A DNA stretch of 64,000 bases from Alphaproteobacteria bacterium (GTDB lineage Bacteria; Myxococcota_A; UBA796; GCA-2862545): positions 124,001 through 188,000 of the forward strand of contig JACKET010000002.1 of NCBI GenBank assembly GCA_020632875.1, written 5' to 3'. Below, piece by piece: positions 35,812 to 47,185 of the stretch. The position numbers and the translations under genes were made by a program. Every line of letters begins with the position of its first letter. The stretch's first letter is position 1. The notes under the pieces were generated by a model. It saw only the letters and a program-made list of their open reading frames with translations, ran no database searches and was not told the origin of the DNA.

Positions 35812-36834
35812 ATGCTGCTCCTCGCGCTGCTCGCCTGTTCCGGCACCGAAGCCCCGGCCGCGTCCGGAGGTCCGCCCCGCGCGGCCTCCGTCGAGGTGGC
35901 GCCGGCGCGCGAGGGCCAGCTGTCCGACACGTGGTCGGTGCTCGGCGAGCTCCGTGCGCTCGAGCGCGCCGAGCTGGCGGCCGGCGCGAGCGGCGCCGTC
36001 GAGAAGGTCACCGCGCGGGAGGGCGACGCCGTGGCCCAGGGCGCGCTGCTCGTCGAGGTCGACGCCGCGCTGGCCGCCGCCGAGCTCGCCGCCGCCGAGG
36101 CCGACGAGAAGCGGCTGAAGGCCGAGCTCGACCAGGCGAAGAGCACGCTGTCGCGCGTCGGTCGCGTCGAGAGCGGGGTGCTCGCCGCGAACGAGGTCGA
36201 GCTCACCCGCACCCGCGTGGCCTCGCTCGAGGCCGAAGCCGAAGGGGCCCGTGCCCGCGCGCGTCTCGCCGGGGCCCGGCTCGGGCGGCACCGCGTGCGC
36301 GCGCCCTTCCCGGGCATCGTCGCGAAGCGGCACGTCGATCCGGGCGACTGGGTCGACCCCGGCAAGCCGGTGCTGGATCTCGTGCGCGTCGACACCGTCG
36401 AGGTGCGGGTCGATGCGCCGCTCGACCTCGCGAAGCGCGTGGCGGTCGGCGATTCCGTGAAGCTCGGCAGCGCGGCGGGGCGCATCGTGGGCGTGGTCCC
36501 CGCGCTCGACCCCGTCAGCCGCACCGCCGTCATCCGAATCGAGCCCGACGGGCCGCTCGCGGGCCTGGTGCCCGGCAGCCCCGTCGAGGTCGCGTTCGAC
36601 GTCGAGATGTCGGGCGGCGTGGTCGTCCCGCGCGACGCGGTCGTGCCCGGCCCCACCGACAGCCGCGTTTTCAAGGTCGAGGATGGCGCGGCCCACGCGA
36701 TTCCCGTCCAGACCCTCGCCACCACGGCCGACGAGGTGCTCGTGCAGGCCGACGGCCTCGCGCCGGGCGATCTGCTCGTGGTCCGCGGCAACGAGCGCCT
36801 GCGGCCCGACCAGCCGGTGACGGTCCTGCCGTGA
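35812..36834 (+). CDS. RND efflux periplasmic adaptor (membrane fusion lipoprotein)
   Basis: 340 residues. MLLLALLACSG is a lipoprotein signal. A barrel-sandwich (lipoyl-like) half, GAVEKVTAREGDAVAQGALL, is followed by a coiled-coil hairpin (about 85-155). The second lipoyl half follows, VRAPFPGIVAKRHVDPGDWV, then the beta-barrel and membrane-proximal domain. It links the inner-membrane pump to the TolC-like channel. First gene of a three-gene operon with GTGA overlaps throughout. Substrates unknown; there are no His/Met clusters suggesting metal export. Confidence 0.92.
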   Translation: MLLLALLACSGTEAPAASGGPPRAASVEVAPAREGQLSDTWSVLGELRALERAELAAGASGAVEKVTAREGDAVAQGALLVEVDAALAAAELAAAEADEKRLKAELDQAKSTLSRVGRVESGVLAANEVELTRTRVASLEAEAEGARARARLAGARLGRHRVRAPFPGIVAKRHVDPGDWVDPGKPVLDLVRVDTVEVRVDAPLDLAKRVAVGDSVKLGSAAGRIVGVVPALDPVSRTAVIRIEPDGPLAGLVPGSPVEVAFDVEMSGGVVVPRDAVVPGPTDSRVFKVEDGAAHAIPVQTLATTADEVLVQADGLAPGDLLVVRGNERLRPDQPVTVLP

Positions 36835-39800
36835 TCCAGACCGCCATCCAGCGCCCGGTCGGGGTCCTGGTCGGCGTCCTGCTGACCGTGATCTTCGGCC
36901 TCCTCTCGATCCGCGGCGTCCCCATCCAGCTCACGCCCGACATCGAGGTCCCGTCCCTCACGGTCGAGACGAACTGGCCGGGCGCAGCGCCCGCCGAGGT
37001 CGAGCGCGAGATCCTGGTCCCCCAGGAAGAGGTCCTGAAGAGCGTCCAGGGCCTGAAGAAGATGACCGCCGAAGCCCGGCAGGACCGCGGCACCATCACG
37101 CTCGAGCTCGAGGTCGGCACCGATCTCGACGAGGCGCTGGTCCGCGTCACGAACCGCCTGGCGCAGGTCCCCCGGTACCCCGAGGCCGCCGACCAGCCGG
37201 TCGTCTCCACCGCCGATGCGGCCGGCCCGCCGCTCGCCGTGGTCCTCCTGCGCGCGAAGGACCGCCGCCCCGTCAGCCAGTATCGCACCTGGTTCGAGAA
37301 CGAGGGCATGCCGCGGCTCGAGCGGATCAAGGGGGTCGCGAAGATCGACTTCTTCGGAGGGCGCGACACCGAGATCCACGTCGAGTTCGACCCCGACGCG
37401 CTCGCCGCGCGCGGTATCCCCATCGGCACGCTCGCGAACGCCGTCCGGGCCGAGCTCGCCGACGTGTCCGGGGGCGACGTCACGCTCGGCAAGCGGTCGT
37501 TCGTCGTGCGCACCATCGCCGCTCCCGCCGTGCTCACCGAGCTCGAGCGCGTGGTCGTCGCGACAGGCACCGACGGAGAGCCCGTGCGGCTCGGCGACGT
37601 CGCGCGGGTGCGCGAGGGCCTGCGCAAGCGCAACGCCTACGTGTTCAACAACGACATCGAGGCCATCGCGCTGCTCTTCCGCCGCGAGGCGGGCTCCAAC
37701 GTGCTCGAGGTCACCGAGGAGATCCTCGCCGAGGTCGGCGCGGTGCAGTCCGATCTGCTCGACCCCGTGGGCCTCGAGCTCGTCGTGGTCAACGACCAGA
37801 GCGGCTACATCTACGACGCGCTCGCGCTCGTCCGCTCGAACCTGCTGATGGGCGGCGTGCTCGCCATCGTCGTGCTGCTGGCGTTCCTGCGCAGCTTCCG
37901 CGCGAGCGCCGTCGTCGCCGTCGCCATCCCCGTCAGCGTCATCGGCACGGCCCTGGGCATGAGCCTGCTCGGGCGCACCGTGAACATCGTCTCGCTCGCG
38001 GGCATGGCGTTCGCCGTCGGGATGGTCGTCGACAACGCCATCGTCGTGATGGAGTCGATCGACACGTGGCGCGGGCGCGCTCCGACCATCGCCGAGGCCG
38101 CGCACGAGGGCACGCGCGAGGTCTGGGGCGCGCTGGTCGCGTCGACGCTCACGACCGTCGCGGTCTTCCTCCCGATCGCGATGTGGCAGGACACCGTGGG
38201 CGAGCTCCTGCGCGACGTCGCGGTCGCCGTGTCGTGTGCGGTGCTCATCTCGCTCGTCGTCAGCGTGCTCGTCATCCCGAGCTTCGCGGCGCGCTTCGTG
38301 AAGGACGGCTCCGAGGGCGACGCGACGCCCGGCCGCTTCGCCACTGCGGTCGGCGCGGTCGCCGCGTGGTTCTCCCGCGGGCTCGCACGCGCCGGATGCC
38401 TGTCGATCGGCGTCGTGGCCGTGACCGCGCTGCTCGCGTTCCTGCTCACGCCGCCGATGGAGTACCTGCCGACCGGGAACCGGAACCTGCTGTTCGGCAT
38501 CCTCGTCCCGCCGCCGGGCTACTCGGTCGACGAGATGGTGGCGATCGGACAGGACTTCCAGGACGGCATCGCGCGCCACGTCGGCACCGAGGTCGACGGG
38601 GTGCCGAGCATCGAGCGCACGTTCTTCGTCGCCCGCAACGGCCAGGCGTTCATGGGCGCGTCGGCGACGAACCCGGACGAGATCGGGGCGCTCGTCCAGA
38701 CCTACCGCCAGCGCCAGGGCCAGATCCCGGGCGTGTTCGGCGTCGCGTCCCAGGCCAGCCTGTTCGGCCGCGGGGTCGGCTCGAGCCGCGCCATCGACGT
38801 GCAGCTCGGCGGCACCGACCTGCGCGAGCTCGTCGGGGCCGGGGGCAAGCTGATGGGCATGCTCCGCGAGGCCCTGCCGGGCGCGCAGATCCGCCCGATC
38901 CCGTCGCTCGACCTCGGCGCGCCCGAGCTCCAGATCCGCCCCCGCCGCGTCGACGGCGCACGGCTCGGCATGTCGGGCGCCGCGCTCGGTGCCGCGGTCG
39001 ACGCGCTCGTCGACGGCGCCATCATCGGGGAGCTGGGCCGCGAGGGGCAGCCGAACCTCCGCGTCGTGCTGACCGCCGAGAATGGCGGGGTGAAGGATGC
39101 GTCCGACCTGCTCGGCGCGAGCGTCGCCACGCCGCGCGGCGAGGTCGTGCCCGTCGCGTCGCTCGCCGAGGCCGTCGAGACCACGGGTCCGACGACCATC
39201 CAGCGCATCGAGCGCCGGCGCGCGATCACGCTCCAGGTGTCGCCTCCGGAGGACATGGCGCTCGAAGCCGCGATGAACCGCATCCGCGACGAGATCGTGC
39301 CGGCCGCGCAGCTGCCGTCCGGCGTGCGGGTCGTGCTGGCGGGCACGGCGGACGACCTCACCGTGGCGAAGGGCAAGTTCGGCCAGGTGCTCCTGCTCGC
39401 GGTCGTGATCAGCTTCCTGCTGATGGCGGCGTTGTTCGAGGACTTCCTGGCGCCGCTCGTCATCCTCGTGACCGTGCCGATGGCGGCGGCGGGCGGGGTC
39501 ATCGGGCTCCGGCTCGTCGACACGTTCCTCGGCGGGCAGCCGCTCGACATGATGACGGCCGTGGGCTTCGTCCTGCTCATCGGCGTCGTGGTGAACAACG
39601 CCATCCTGGTCGTCGACGCGGCGCTCGCGCGTCTGCGGGAGGGCATCGCGCTCGAAGATGCGGTGCGGAGCGCGGTCGTGCGGCGCGTGAGGCCCATCCT
39701 GATGAGCTCGCTCACGTCCCTCGCGGGGCTGCTCCCCCTGGTGCTGGTGCCGGGCTCGGGTTCCGAGCTGTACCGCGGGGTCGGTGCGGTCGTGCTCGGC

Positions 39801-39884
39801 GGGCTGTCGCTGGCCACGGCGCTCACCATGTTCGTCGTCCCGGCGCTGTTCACCGTGGTCTGGCGCCTCGCGAGGCGCGCGTGA
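36831..39884 (+). CDS. RND-family inner-membrane efflux pump (AcrB/HAE1-like)
   Basis: 1017 residues, standard size. The opening IQRPVGVLVGVLLTVIFGLLS is the first membrane helix. VPSLTVETNWPGAAPAEVE and GVAKIDFFGG lie in the porter domain, and the GMVVDNAIVVMESI block in helix 4 carries the Asp pair region used for proton relay. Two six-helix bundles with two large periplasmic loops are visible. GTG start overlaps the adaptor stop by 4 bp. Proton-driven export of a hydrophobic or amphiphilic compound is the family role. Confidence 0.95.
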   Translation: MIQTAIQRPVGVLVGVLLTVIFGLLSIRGVPIQLTPDIEVPSLTVETNWPGAAPAEVEREILVPQEEVLKSVQGLKKMTAEARQDRGTITLELEVGTDLDEALVRVTNRLAQVPRYPEAADQPVVSTADAAGPPLAVVLLRAKDRRPVSQYRTWFENEGMPRLERIKGVAKIDFFGGRDTEIHVEFDPDALAARGIPIGTLANAVRAELADVSGGDVTLGKRSFVVRTIAAPAVLTELERVVVATGTDGEPVRLGDVARVREGLRKRNAYVFNNDIEAIALLFRREAGSNVLEVTEEILAEVGAVQSDLLDPVGLELVVVNDQSGYIYDALALVRSNLLMGGVLAIVVLLAFLRSFRASAVVAVAIPVSVIGTALGMSLLGRTVNIVSLAGMAFAVGMVVDNAIVVMESIDTWRGRAPTIAEAAHEGTREVWGALVASTLTTVAVFLPIAMWQDTVGELLRDVAVAVSCAVLISLVVSVLVIPSFAARFVKDGSEGDATPGRFATAVGAVAAWFSRGLARAGCLSIGVVAVTALLAFLLTPPMEYLPTGNRNLLFGILVPPPGYSVDEMVAIGQDFQDGIARHVGTEVDGVPSIERTFFVARNGQAFMGASATNPDEIGALVQTYRQRQGQIPGVFGVASQASLFGRGVGSSRAIDVQLGGTDLRELVGAGGKLMGMLREALPGAQIRPIPSLDLGAPELQIRPRRVDGARLGMSGAALGAAVDALVDGAIIGELGREGQPNLRVVLTAENGGVKDASDLLGASVATPRGEVVPVASLAEAVETTGPTTIQRIERRRAITLQVSPPEDMALEAAMNRIRDEIVPAAQLPSGVRVVLAGTADDLTVAKGKFGQVLLLAVVISFLLMAALFEDFLAPLVILVTVPMAAAGGVIGLRLVDTFLGGQPLDMMTAVGFVLLIGVVVNNAILVVDAALARLREGIALEDAVRSAVVRRVRPILMSSLTSLAGLLPLVLVPGSGSELYRGVGAVVLGGLSLATALTMFVVPALFTVVWRLARRA

Positions 39885-41065
39885 TCTGGGTCTGCGCCGC
39901 CCTCGCGATGGACCTCGACACCGCGCGCGCCCGGGCGACCGAGCGGGCCATCGAGGTCGCGCGGGCCGAGGCGGACGCGTCCGCCGCGCGTGGGGCGACG
40001 TGGATGGCGGCCTCCGGTGGGCTCCCGTCCGTGCAGCTGTTCGCGAGCGCGACGACGGGCGCGGGCTTGACGCAGTTCGGCTTCGAGCGGCCCGTGCGCG
40101 TGCAGGTGGGCGCGGGGGTCACGGGCAGCTGGACCCTCGTGGCGCCGGGAGACTGGGCGGCTGCGGACGCCGCGCGCCACTCGGCGAAGGGCAGCCGCGC
40201 GATGCTCGACTGGGCGCGCGTGGTGGCCCGCCGGGACGCGACCCTCGCCGTGGCCGCCGTGTGGGCGGCCCAGGCCGAGCTCGGCGCCTGGGAGGAGGCC
40301 GCGACGGACGCCGAGAAGGCCGCCGACGGCGTGAAGAGCCTCGTCGAGACGGGCCTCCGGCCTCCGGCGGACGCGGCGCGCACCCGGGCGACGGCCGCCG
40401 CGCTGCGGGCCCGGGCCATCGATGCGCGGGGCCGGGTCGCCGGGCGCTGCGCCGAGCTGCAGGCGCTGCTCCGCGAGCCCGTCACGGGGGAGTGCAGCCT
40501 CGACGTGCCGTCGGTGGACGCTCCGGCGGCGGGGGAGGGCGCACATCCCGCCCTGGTGGCTGCGGAGGAGGGCCTGCGCGCCGCGAAGGCCGCCCGCACG
40601 GGCGCGTTGCTCGATCGCGGTCCCACGGTGACCGCCACGGGCACCGCCGCGCAGTACATCGCCGGCGACGCGAAGGGGCTCGGCTGGTCGGCGGGCATCG
40701 ACGCGCGCCTGCCGGTGGTGTCGGGCGGGCAGGGCATCGGCGCGAACCAGGTCGCCGCTGCACGCCGCGACGATGCGGAGCTGGCGCTCGAAGCGCAGCA
40801 GCTCTCGCTCGAAGCGGCGGGCATCGCGGCAGAGGCGCGGTGGCAGGCGTCCGGCGCGACGGTCGAGGCCCTCGAGGTCTCGGCAGCCGCCGCGGAGGAG
40901 GCCCTGGCCCTCGTGGAGGCCCGCTACCGCGAGGGTCTCGAGGGTCTCGAGGCCTGGCTCGGGGCGCGGCGCGCGCGCGACGAGGCGAACGTGGCGCTGG
41001 CGCTCGGTCGCGCCGACCGGCTGCGGGCGCTGGCCGAGGTGGAGTCCGTGCGCGGGATCTGGTGA
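39881..41065 (+). CDS. TolC-like outer-membrane efflux channel of the RND system
   Basis: 394 residues from GTG 39881 (GTGA overlap). Short hydrophobic start, then the long Ala/Glu/Arg-rich helices typical of outer-membrane efflux proteins, in two repeats (about 15-190 and 205-394), with short beta segments such as VQLFASATTGAG. Third gene of the RND operon and its presumed exit duct. The 814 bp beyond its stop are repeat DNA up to the end of the convergent ABC-system TolC gene. Confidence 0.88.
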   Translation: MIWVCAALAMDLDTARARATERAIEVARAEADASAARGATWMAASGGLPSVQLFASATTGAGLTQFGFERPVRVQVGAGVTGSWTLVAPGDWAAADAARHSAKGSRAMLDWARVVARRDATLAVAAVWAAQAELGAWEEAATDAEKAADGVKSLVETGLRPPADAARTRATAAALRARAIDARGRVAGRCAELQALLREPVTGECSLDVPSVDAPAAGEGAHPALVAAEEGLRAAKAARTGALLDRGPTVTATGTAAQYIAGDAKGLGWSAGIDARLPVVSGGQGIGANQVAAARRDDAELALEAQQLSLEAAGIAAEARWQASGATVEALEVSAAAAEEALALVEARYREGLEGLEAWLGARRARDEANVALALGRADRLRALAEVESVRGIW

Positions 41066-41079
41066 CCAACACCCTTCTA

Positions 41080-41240
41080 CTTCGCGCGCGGAGCGCGCTG
41101 CGCGGCTGGCCTATGGCCGCCTTGCGGTTCGCAGACACGGCAGTCCCAGGATCCGGTTTCGTCGGGGTTCAGGCGTCGTGGTGGGGCCTGGGAAACCGGA
41201 CCCTGCGGACGTGCCTGTCCGGATCGACGGGACGGTCTGG
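41080..41240 (+). repeat. 161-bp direct repeat, copy 1
   Basis: Begins cttcgcgcgcggagcgcgct and ends gacggtctgg. Nearly identical to 41331-41491 with only a few substitutions and the same length. The start contains the palindrome-like GCGCGC-GGA-GCGCGC, which recurs at 59890-59906. Confidence 0.93.
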
Positions 41241-41330
41241 AGGAGAGCGGTGCTGCCGGTGTCGGCTGCGGGATCCCGGGTCGTGGGAGACGGCGGGGAT
41301 GGTGGGTGTGAGCGTCCGGTCTACCCTTTG

Positions 41331-41491
41331 CTTCGCGCGCGGAGCGCGCTGCGCGGCTGGCCTATGGCCGCCTTGCGGTTCGGAGACACGGCAGTCCCAG
41401 GATCCGGTTTCGTCGGGGTTCGGGCGTCGTGGTGGGGCCTGGGAAACCGGACCCTGCGGACGTGCCTGTCCGGATCGACGGGACGGTCTGG
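41331..41491 (+). repeat. 161-bp direct repeat, copy 2
   Basis: Same family and length as 41080-41240, 90 bp further on; about three substitutions. It runs directly into the 31/40-bp array. Coding frames through both copies look accidental. Confidence 0.93.
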
Positions 41492-41496
41492 GGAGG

Positions 41497-41715
41497 CCGG
41501 CCGCTGTGGGGTCTGACCCTCCTGAGGCCGGCCGCTATGGGGTCTGACCGGTCTGACCCTCCTGAGGCCGGCCGCTGTGGGGTCTGACCGGTCTGACCCT
41601 CCTGAGGCCGGCCGCTGTGGGGTCTGACCCTCCTGAGGCCGGCCGCTGTGGGGTCTGACCCTCCTGAGGCCGGCCGCTGTGGGGTCTGACCGGTCCGACC
41701 CTCGTGAGGCCGGCG
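41497..41715 (-). repeat. 31/40-bp repeat array, inverted relative to 35591-35712
   Basis: About six units of 31 or 40 bp, with the core seen here as ggccggccgctgtggggtct then gaccctcctga; three units carry the 9-bp insert ggtctgacc or a variant. It is the reverse complement of the array left of the RND operon, so the operon is bracketed by inverted arrays about 5.7 kb apart. Confidence 0.92.
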
Positions 41716-41732
41716 GCTTTGGGGGCCCGGTC

Positions 41733-41878
<146 letters not shown>

Positions 41879-41879
41879 C

Positions 41880-43136
41880 TCAGCGCGGCGCGTCCTCCAC
41901 CGCGAGCCACAGGTTGTCCGCGGCCCTCGCCGCAGCGGCCTTGGCGCGCGTGACCTCGGCCTGGGCGGCGAGCTGCTCGGCCTGCGCCTGCTGGATGGCG
42001 AGCAGGCTGCCCTCACCGGCCTCGGAGCGCGCCTCGGCCGCCTTCACGGCCTGCTCGGCGAGGTCGAGCGCCTCCTCGCGTGCGGAGAGCGCGGCCAGCG
42101 ACCGCGAGAGCTCGCCGTGCGCGCGACGCACCTCGACCTCGGCCTGCTCCGCCAGGACCCGGCGCGCGGCCTCGGCCTGCGACACCCGCGCCCCGGCGCT
42201 CGAGACCCGCGCCCGCGTCGAACCGCCCTGGAACACCGGGATCGTCGCCCCCACCATCACGCGCCAGTTCACCGGCACACCCAGGTCCGGCGCGGGCGTC
42301 ACGACGTACACGCCGCCCTTCGCCGCCACCGTGGGCAGGTAGGCACGCTTCTCGACGGTCCGGGCGGCCTGGGCGGCCTCGACCCGCGCTTCGGACAGCC
42401 GGAGGTCCGCCCGCTTCACGCCCGACAGCACGCCGTCGAGCTCCGGCGCCGATGCAGGCGGCTCCGCGGCGTCCGCGCCGCCCTCGAGGCCCGTGAGCTG
42501 GGCGAGGATGCCGTCCGCCGTCTCGCGGCCCGCCTCGGCCATCGCGAGCCCCGCCTTCGCGCTCGCCACCGCCCGGCGGAACGGGAGGATCTGGTCCGGG
42601 CTCGCGACCCCGATCTCCACCATCGCCTCGCCGCGCACGAGCAGGCGCTGGGCGAGCTCCACGCCGACCTGCGCGTCCGCCACCAGCGCGTGGGCCTCCG
42701 CCGAGGCATGCCACGCACCGAGCACGGCCCGGCGGACCTGGACGCGCGTCGACGCCTCTTCGGCCTCGGCCAGCGCGACGCCTTCGCGCGCTGCGGTCCC
42801 CGCGGCCCAGCCCTGCGGAGCGACGAGCGGCTGGGTCACCTCCGCCGCGGTCTGGAGCTGGAACCCCGGCACGACGACGAGCGGCTCGATCGCGCTGGGG
42901 TCGATGAGCGGGATGTCGGGCAGGTTGTCCGCGAAGTTCACCGTCACCTCGCGCTGCGCGACGGCCGCAGCCGACACGGTGGCGCTGGGCAACAGGTGCC
43001 CCCGGACCTCCGCCACCCGGGCCTCGGCCTCGGCGACGCGCGCCGCGGACAGCTCGGCGGTGGGGGAACGGGCCTCTCCCGCGCTCAAGGCCTCCTCGAG
43101 GCTCATGGCGTGCGCTGCGGCGAGCAGGGTCCACAT
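41880..43136 (-). CDS. TolC-like outer-membrane efflux protein of the ABC exporter
   Basis: 418 residues; ATG 43136 shares one base with the upstream permease stop (TGATG). Signal peptide MWTLLAAAHA, then four long Ala/Glu/Arg helices with short strand pairs (SATVSAAAVAQREVTVNF and KGGVYVVTPAPDL), the TolC fold. Last gene of the seven-gene TetR-ABC operon, so it probably supplies that exporter's outer channel. Its stop abuts a heptamer array. Confidence 0.9.
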   Translation of the reverse strand: MWTLLAAAHAMSLEEALSAGEARSPTAELSAARVAEAEARVAEVRGHLLPSATVSAAAVAQREVTVNFADNLPDIPLIDPSAIEPLVVVPGFQLQTAAEVTQPLVAPQGWAAGTAAREGVALAEAEEASTRVQVRRAVLGAWHASAEAHALVADAQVGVELAQRLLVRGEAMVEIGVASPDQILPFRRAVASAKAGLAMAEAGRETADGILAQLTGLEGGADAAEPPASAPELDGVLSGVKRADLRLSEARVEAAQAARTVEKRAYLPTVAAKGGVYVVTPAPDLGVPVNWRVMVGATIPVFQGGSTRARVSSAGARVSQAEAARRVLAEQAEVEVRRAHGELSRSLAALSAREEALDLAEQAVKAAEARSEAGEGSLLAIQQAQAEQLAAQAEVTRAKAAAARAADNLWLAVEDAPR

Positions 43137-44260
43137 CAGGTGCTCCTCTTGCGGAAACGCAGCATCGCCACGAGGAGGACGACGAGCCCGATGGCTCCGA
43201 GCGCCGCGGCTTCGCTTGCGAGAACGCCCGGCCCCGCGCCCTTCAGGAAGAGCGCGCGGACGATGGCGATGAAGTACCGGACGGGCGTGAACGCAGCGAG
43301 CGTCTGCGCCCAGTCCGGCATGTTGCTCACGGGGTAGAAGACCCCTCCGAGCAGGAAGCTCGGCATCAGGACCATGAAGATGGCCAGGGTCGCCTGCTGC
43401 TGGGTCTGGCTGAGGGTCGACGCGAGCAGGCCGCTCCCGAGGGTCGAGAGCAGGAACAGCAGGCACATCCCGAGCAGCACGAGCGGATCGCCGCGGAACG
43501 GCACGGCGAACACGACGCGCGCGGCGATGGTGACGAGCGCCGCGATGAACAGCCCGATTCCGACGAACGGGACGAGCTTCCCGACGATGAGCTCGGCCGG
43601 CTGGATGGGCGTCACGGTGAGCTGCTCGATCGTGCCGTTCTCGCGCTCCTTCACGATGGCCATGGCCGAGAGCAGGCTCGTGAGGACCGCGAGGACCATC
43701 ACCACGACGCCGGGCACCATGAACCACCGGCTGGACAGCGCCGGGTTGTACAGGATGCGGGTGCGCACGTCGGGACGGCCGGGGAGGCCCGGACCCATTG
43801 GGCGCACGGGGAGTCGGTCGTCGGAGACCTCGGCCAGCACGCGCTCGACGAAGCCCTGCGCCATCATCCCGCGGTTCGTGTCGGTGCCGTCGACCCAGAC
43901 GGGCACGTCGACGCTCTCGCCGCGCGTCAGGCCGCGGTGCAGGCCCCGGGGCAGCAGAAGGACGAGCTCCGCGCTGCCCTCGTCGAGCGCGCGCTCGGCG
44001 GCCCGCTCGTCGTCGCCCACGCGGAGCACGTCGAACGCCGAGCCGGCGTCGAGGCGCCCGGTGATCTCGCGGCTCGCGGGGGACCGGTCCTGGTCGACGA
44101 TCGCGAGCTTCACGTGGTCGACGTCCATGTTGGCGGCGTAGCCGAGGATGGTGAGCTGCATCACGGGGACCACGAGCAGCATGGGCCGCATGCGGTGGTC
44201 GCGGAGGATGTGGCGCAGCTCCTTGCTCGCCACGGCGCGGGTCCGGCGGAGCGACAGCAT
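43136..44260 (-). CDS. ABC-2 type export permease (YbhR/YbhS-like), second
   Basis: 374 residues. One N-terminal membrane helix (MLLVVPVMQLTILGYAANMD), a large periplasmic domain (about 45-175), then five membrane helices with the ABC-2 motif region IVKERENGTIEQLTVTPIQP. Typical of YbhR/YhiI-type permeases that work as heterodimers with a sister. It and the neighbour at 44260 are coupled by TGATG. Confidence 0.93.
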   Translation of the reverse strand: MLSLRRTRAVASKELRHILRDHRMRPMLLVVPVMQLTILGYAANMDVDHVKLAIVDQDRSPASREITGRLDAGSAFDVLRVGDDERAAERALDEGSAELVLLLPRGLHRGLTRGESVDVPVWVDGTDTNRGMMAQGFVERVLAEVSDDRLPVRPMGPGLPGRPDVRTRILYNPALSSRWFMVPGVVVMVLAVLTSLLSAMAIVKERENGTIEQLTVTPIQPAELIVGKLVPFVGIGLFIAALVTIAARVVFAVPFRGDPLVLLGMCLLFLLSTLGSGLLASTLSQTQQQATLAIFMVLMPSFLLGGVFYPVSNMPDWAQTLAAFTPVRYFIAIVRALFLKGAGPGVLASEAAALGAIGLVVLLVAMLRFRKRST

Positions 44261-45383
44261 CAGGAGAGGCTCCGGCGGAACCGCGAGGTCGCCACGATCA
44301 GCATGACCACCGCGAAGATCGACATCGCGACGAGCTGCGGCCACAGCACGTCGATGCCGGTGCCCTTGAGGAACAGCCCGCGCGTGATGGCGATGTAGTA
44401 GCGGGCCGGGATGATCGTGCTGATCGCCTGGAGCACCGGGTGCATGTTGGAGATGGGGAACACGAAGCCCGACAGCAGCAGGGACGGCAGCATCGTCGCG
44501 ACCATCGAGAGCTGGAGCGCGACCTGCTGGCTCTTCAGGACGGCGGACAGCACGAGGCCCAGCGCCATGGCCCCGACGAGGTAGAGCAGCGTCGCGACGC
44601 CGAGCAGGGCGAGGTCTCCGCGGATGGGGACGCCGAACACGAACCGCGCGGCCAGGGTCACGCTGAGCACCTGGAGGAGGCCGACCCCGACGTACGGGAG
44701 GAGCTTGCCGAGCATCAGCGCGAGCCCGCTCACCGGCGAGACGAGGATCTGCTCGATGGTGTCCTGCTCGTACTCCCGCGCGATGCACTGGCTCGTGAGC
44801 ATCGCCGCGAGCATCGCGATGATCACCGCGATGAGGCCGGGGATGATGTACCAGGTGCCATCCAGGTCCTCGTTGAACAGGACCCGCGTGCGCACGTGCA
44901 GGCCGGGGAGCACGTCTCCGCCGCCCGCGACGCGCACCACGTCGCGGATCTGCCCGACGACGTCGTGCTGCAGCGACCCTCCGACGTGGCCGAGCGCCAG
45001 GCCCGCGAAGCTCGCGTCCGACCCGTCCACGAGGAGCTGCACGGGCGCCGCTTCGCCGCTGTGGATCAGGCGCCCGTAGCCCGACGGGACGACGAGCCCG
45101 ATCCGCACGTCACCGGCGTCGAGCAGGGCCTCGAGCGCGTCCTCCGACGCGGGACGGGCGACGACCCGCACGGACCCGTCCGCCGCGAGCTCCGATACGA
45201 GCTCCCGCGATGCGGCCGTGCGGTCGTAGTCCACCACGGCCAGCTCGACGTTCCGCACGTCGATCTCGATGGCGAAGCCGAACAGCACGAGCTGGAGCAG
45301 CGGCAGCACGAGGGCCGCAGCGAGCGAGCGCGAGTCGCGCAGGATGTGCAGCACCTCCTTGTAGAAGATGGCGGCGAACGCCC

Positions 45384-45387
<4 letters not shown>
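44260..45387 (-). CDS. ABC-2 type export permease (YbhS/YbhR-like), first
   Basis: 375 residues with the same layout: KEVLHILRDSRSLAAALVLP at the start, a periplasmic domain, then five helices including REYEQDTIEQILVSPVSGLA. Partner of the permease encoded next. ATG overlaps the ATPase stop by 4 bp. Confidence 0.93.
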
Positions 45388-46282
<895 letters not shown>

Positions 46283-46286
<4 letters not shown>

Positions 46287-47185
46287 GGGGCCACCAGCCG
46301 CACGTAGGCGTCTTCGAGCGAGGGCTCGATGCGGCGGACCCGGCTCGTGTGGCCCGCGGACTCGAGCAGCGCGCGCACCTGCTCGCCCGGGACGGCCGTG
46401 ACGACGTGGACCCGGTCGCCGAAGAGCTGGACCTGTGCGTCGGGGAGCTGCGCGCCGAGCACGGCCGCCGCATCGAAGGGCTCGTCGACGTCGACCTCCC
46501 AGACGGGGTCGGTCACCCGCTCGCGCAGGCCCTCGGGCGTGTCGACGGCGAGCAGGCGCCCGTCGTTCATCAGCGCGACGCGGTCGCACCGCTCGGCTTC
46601 GTCGAGCGCCGGCGTGGTGACGATCACGGTGATGCGCTCGCGCAGCTCGCCGAGGATCTCCCAGAACTCCCGCCGGCTCACCGGGTCGACGCCGTTCGTG
46701 GGCTCGTCGAGGAACAGCACGGCCGGCTCGTGCACGAGGGTGCAGATCAGGCCGAGCTTCTGCTTCATCCCGCCGGAGAGCTGCCCGGCGAGGCGCTTGC
46801 GGAAGGGCGCCAGCCCCGTCGCGTCGAGCAGGCGGGAGGCGCGGGCCTCGCGGTCGCGTCGCGACACCCCGCGGAGCGTGGCGAAGAACCAGATGTTCTC
46901 GTCGACGGAGAGGTCGCGGTACAGGCTGAACGCCTGGCTCATGTACCCGAGCTTCAGGCGCGCCGCGTCGCGCTGCCGGTGCACGTCGCTGCCCGCGACG
47001 ACCACCGAGCCCGCCGCGGGAGCGAGCACCCCCACGGAGAGCCGCATCAGCGTGGACTTCCCGGCGGCGTCGGGCCCCACGATGCCGAAGACCTCGTTCC
47101 GGTTCACGGTGAGGTCGATGCCGTCGACCGCGCGCACCGCTCCGAAGCGATGCGACAGGCCGGTGATGACGACTGCGGGCTCCAT
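46283..47185 (-). CDS. ABC transporter ATPase, first
   Basis: 300 residues. Walker A GPDAAGKST, Q-loop YMSQAFSLY, signature LSGGMKQ, Walker B VLFLDEPTNGVD; the switch position reads VTTPALDE, without the usual His. This resembles the N-terminal ATPase half of YbhF-type proteins. Together with the ATPase at 45384 it would form an asymmetric heterodimer energising the two permeases. Confidence 0.94.

Noticed and set aside
41101..41547. Repeated open frames over the 161-bp repeats
   Set aside because: The shared sequence explains the shared translation; no start signal and no continuation with coding bias.
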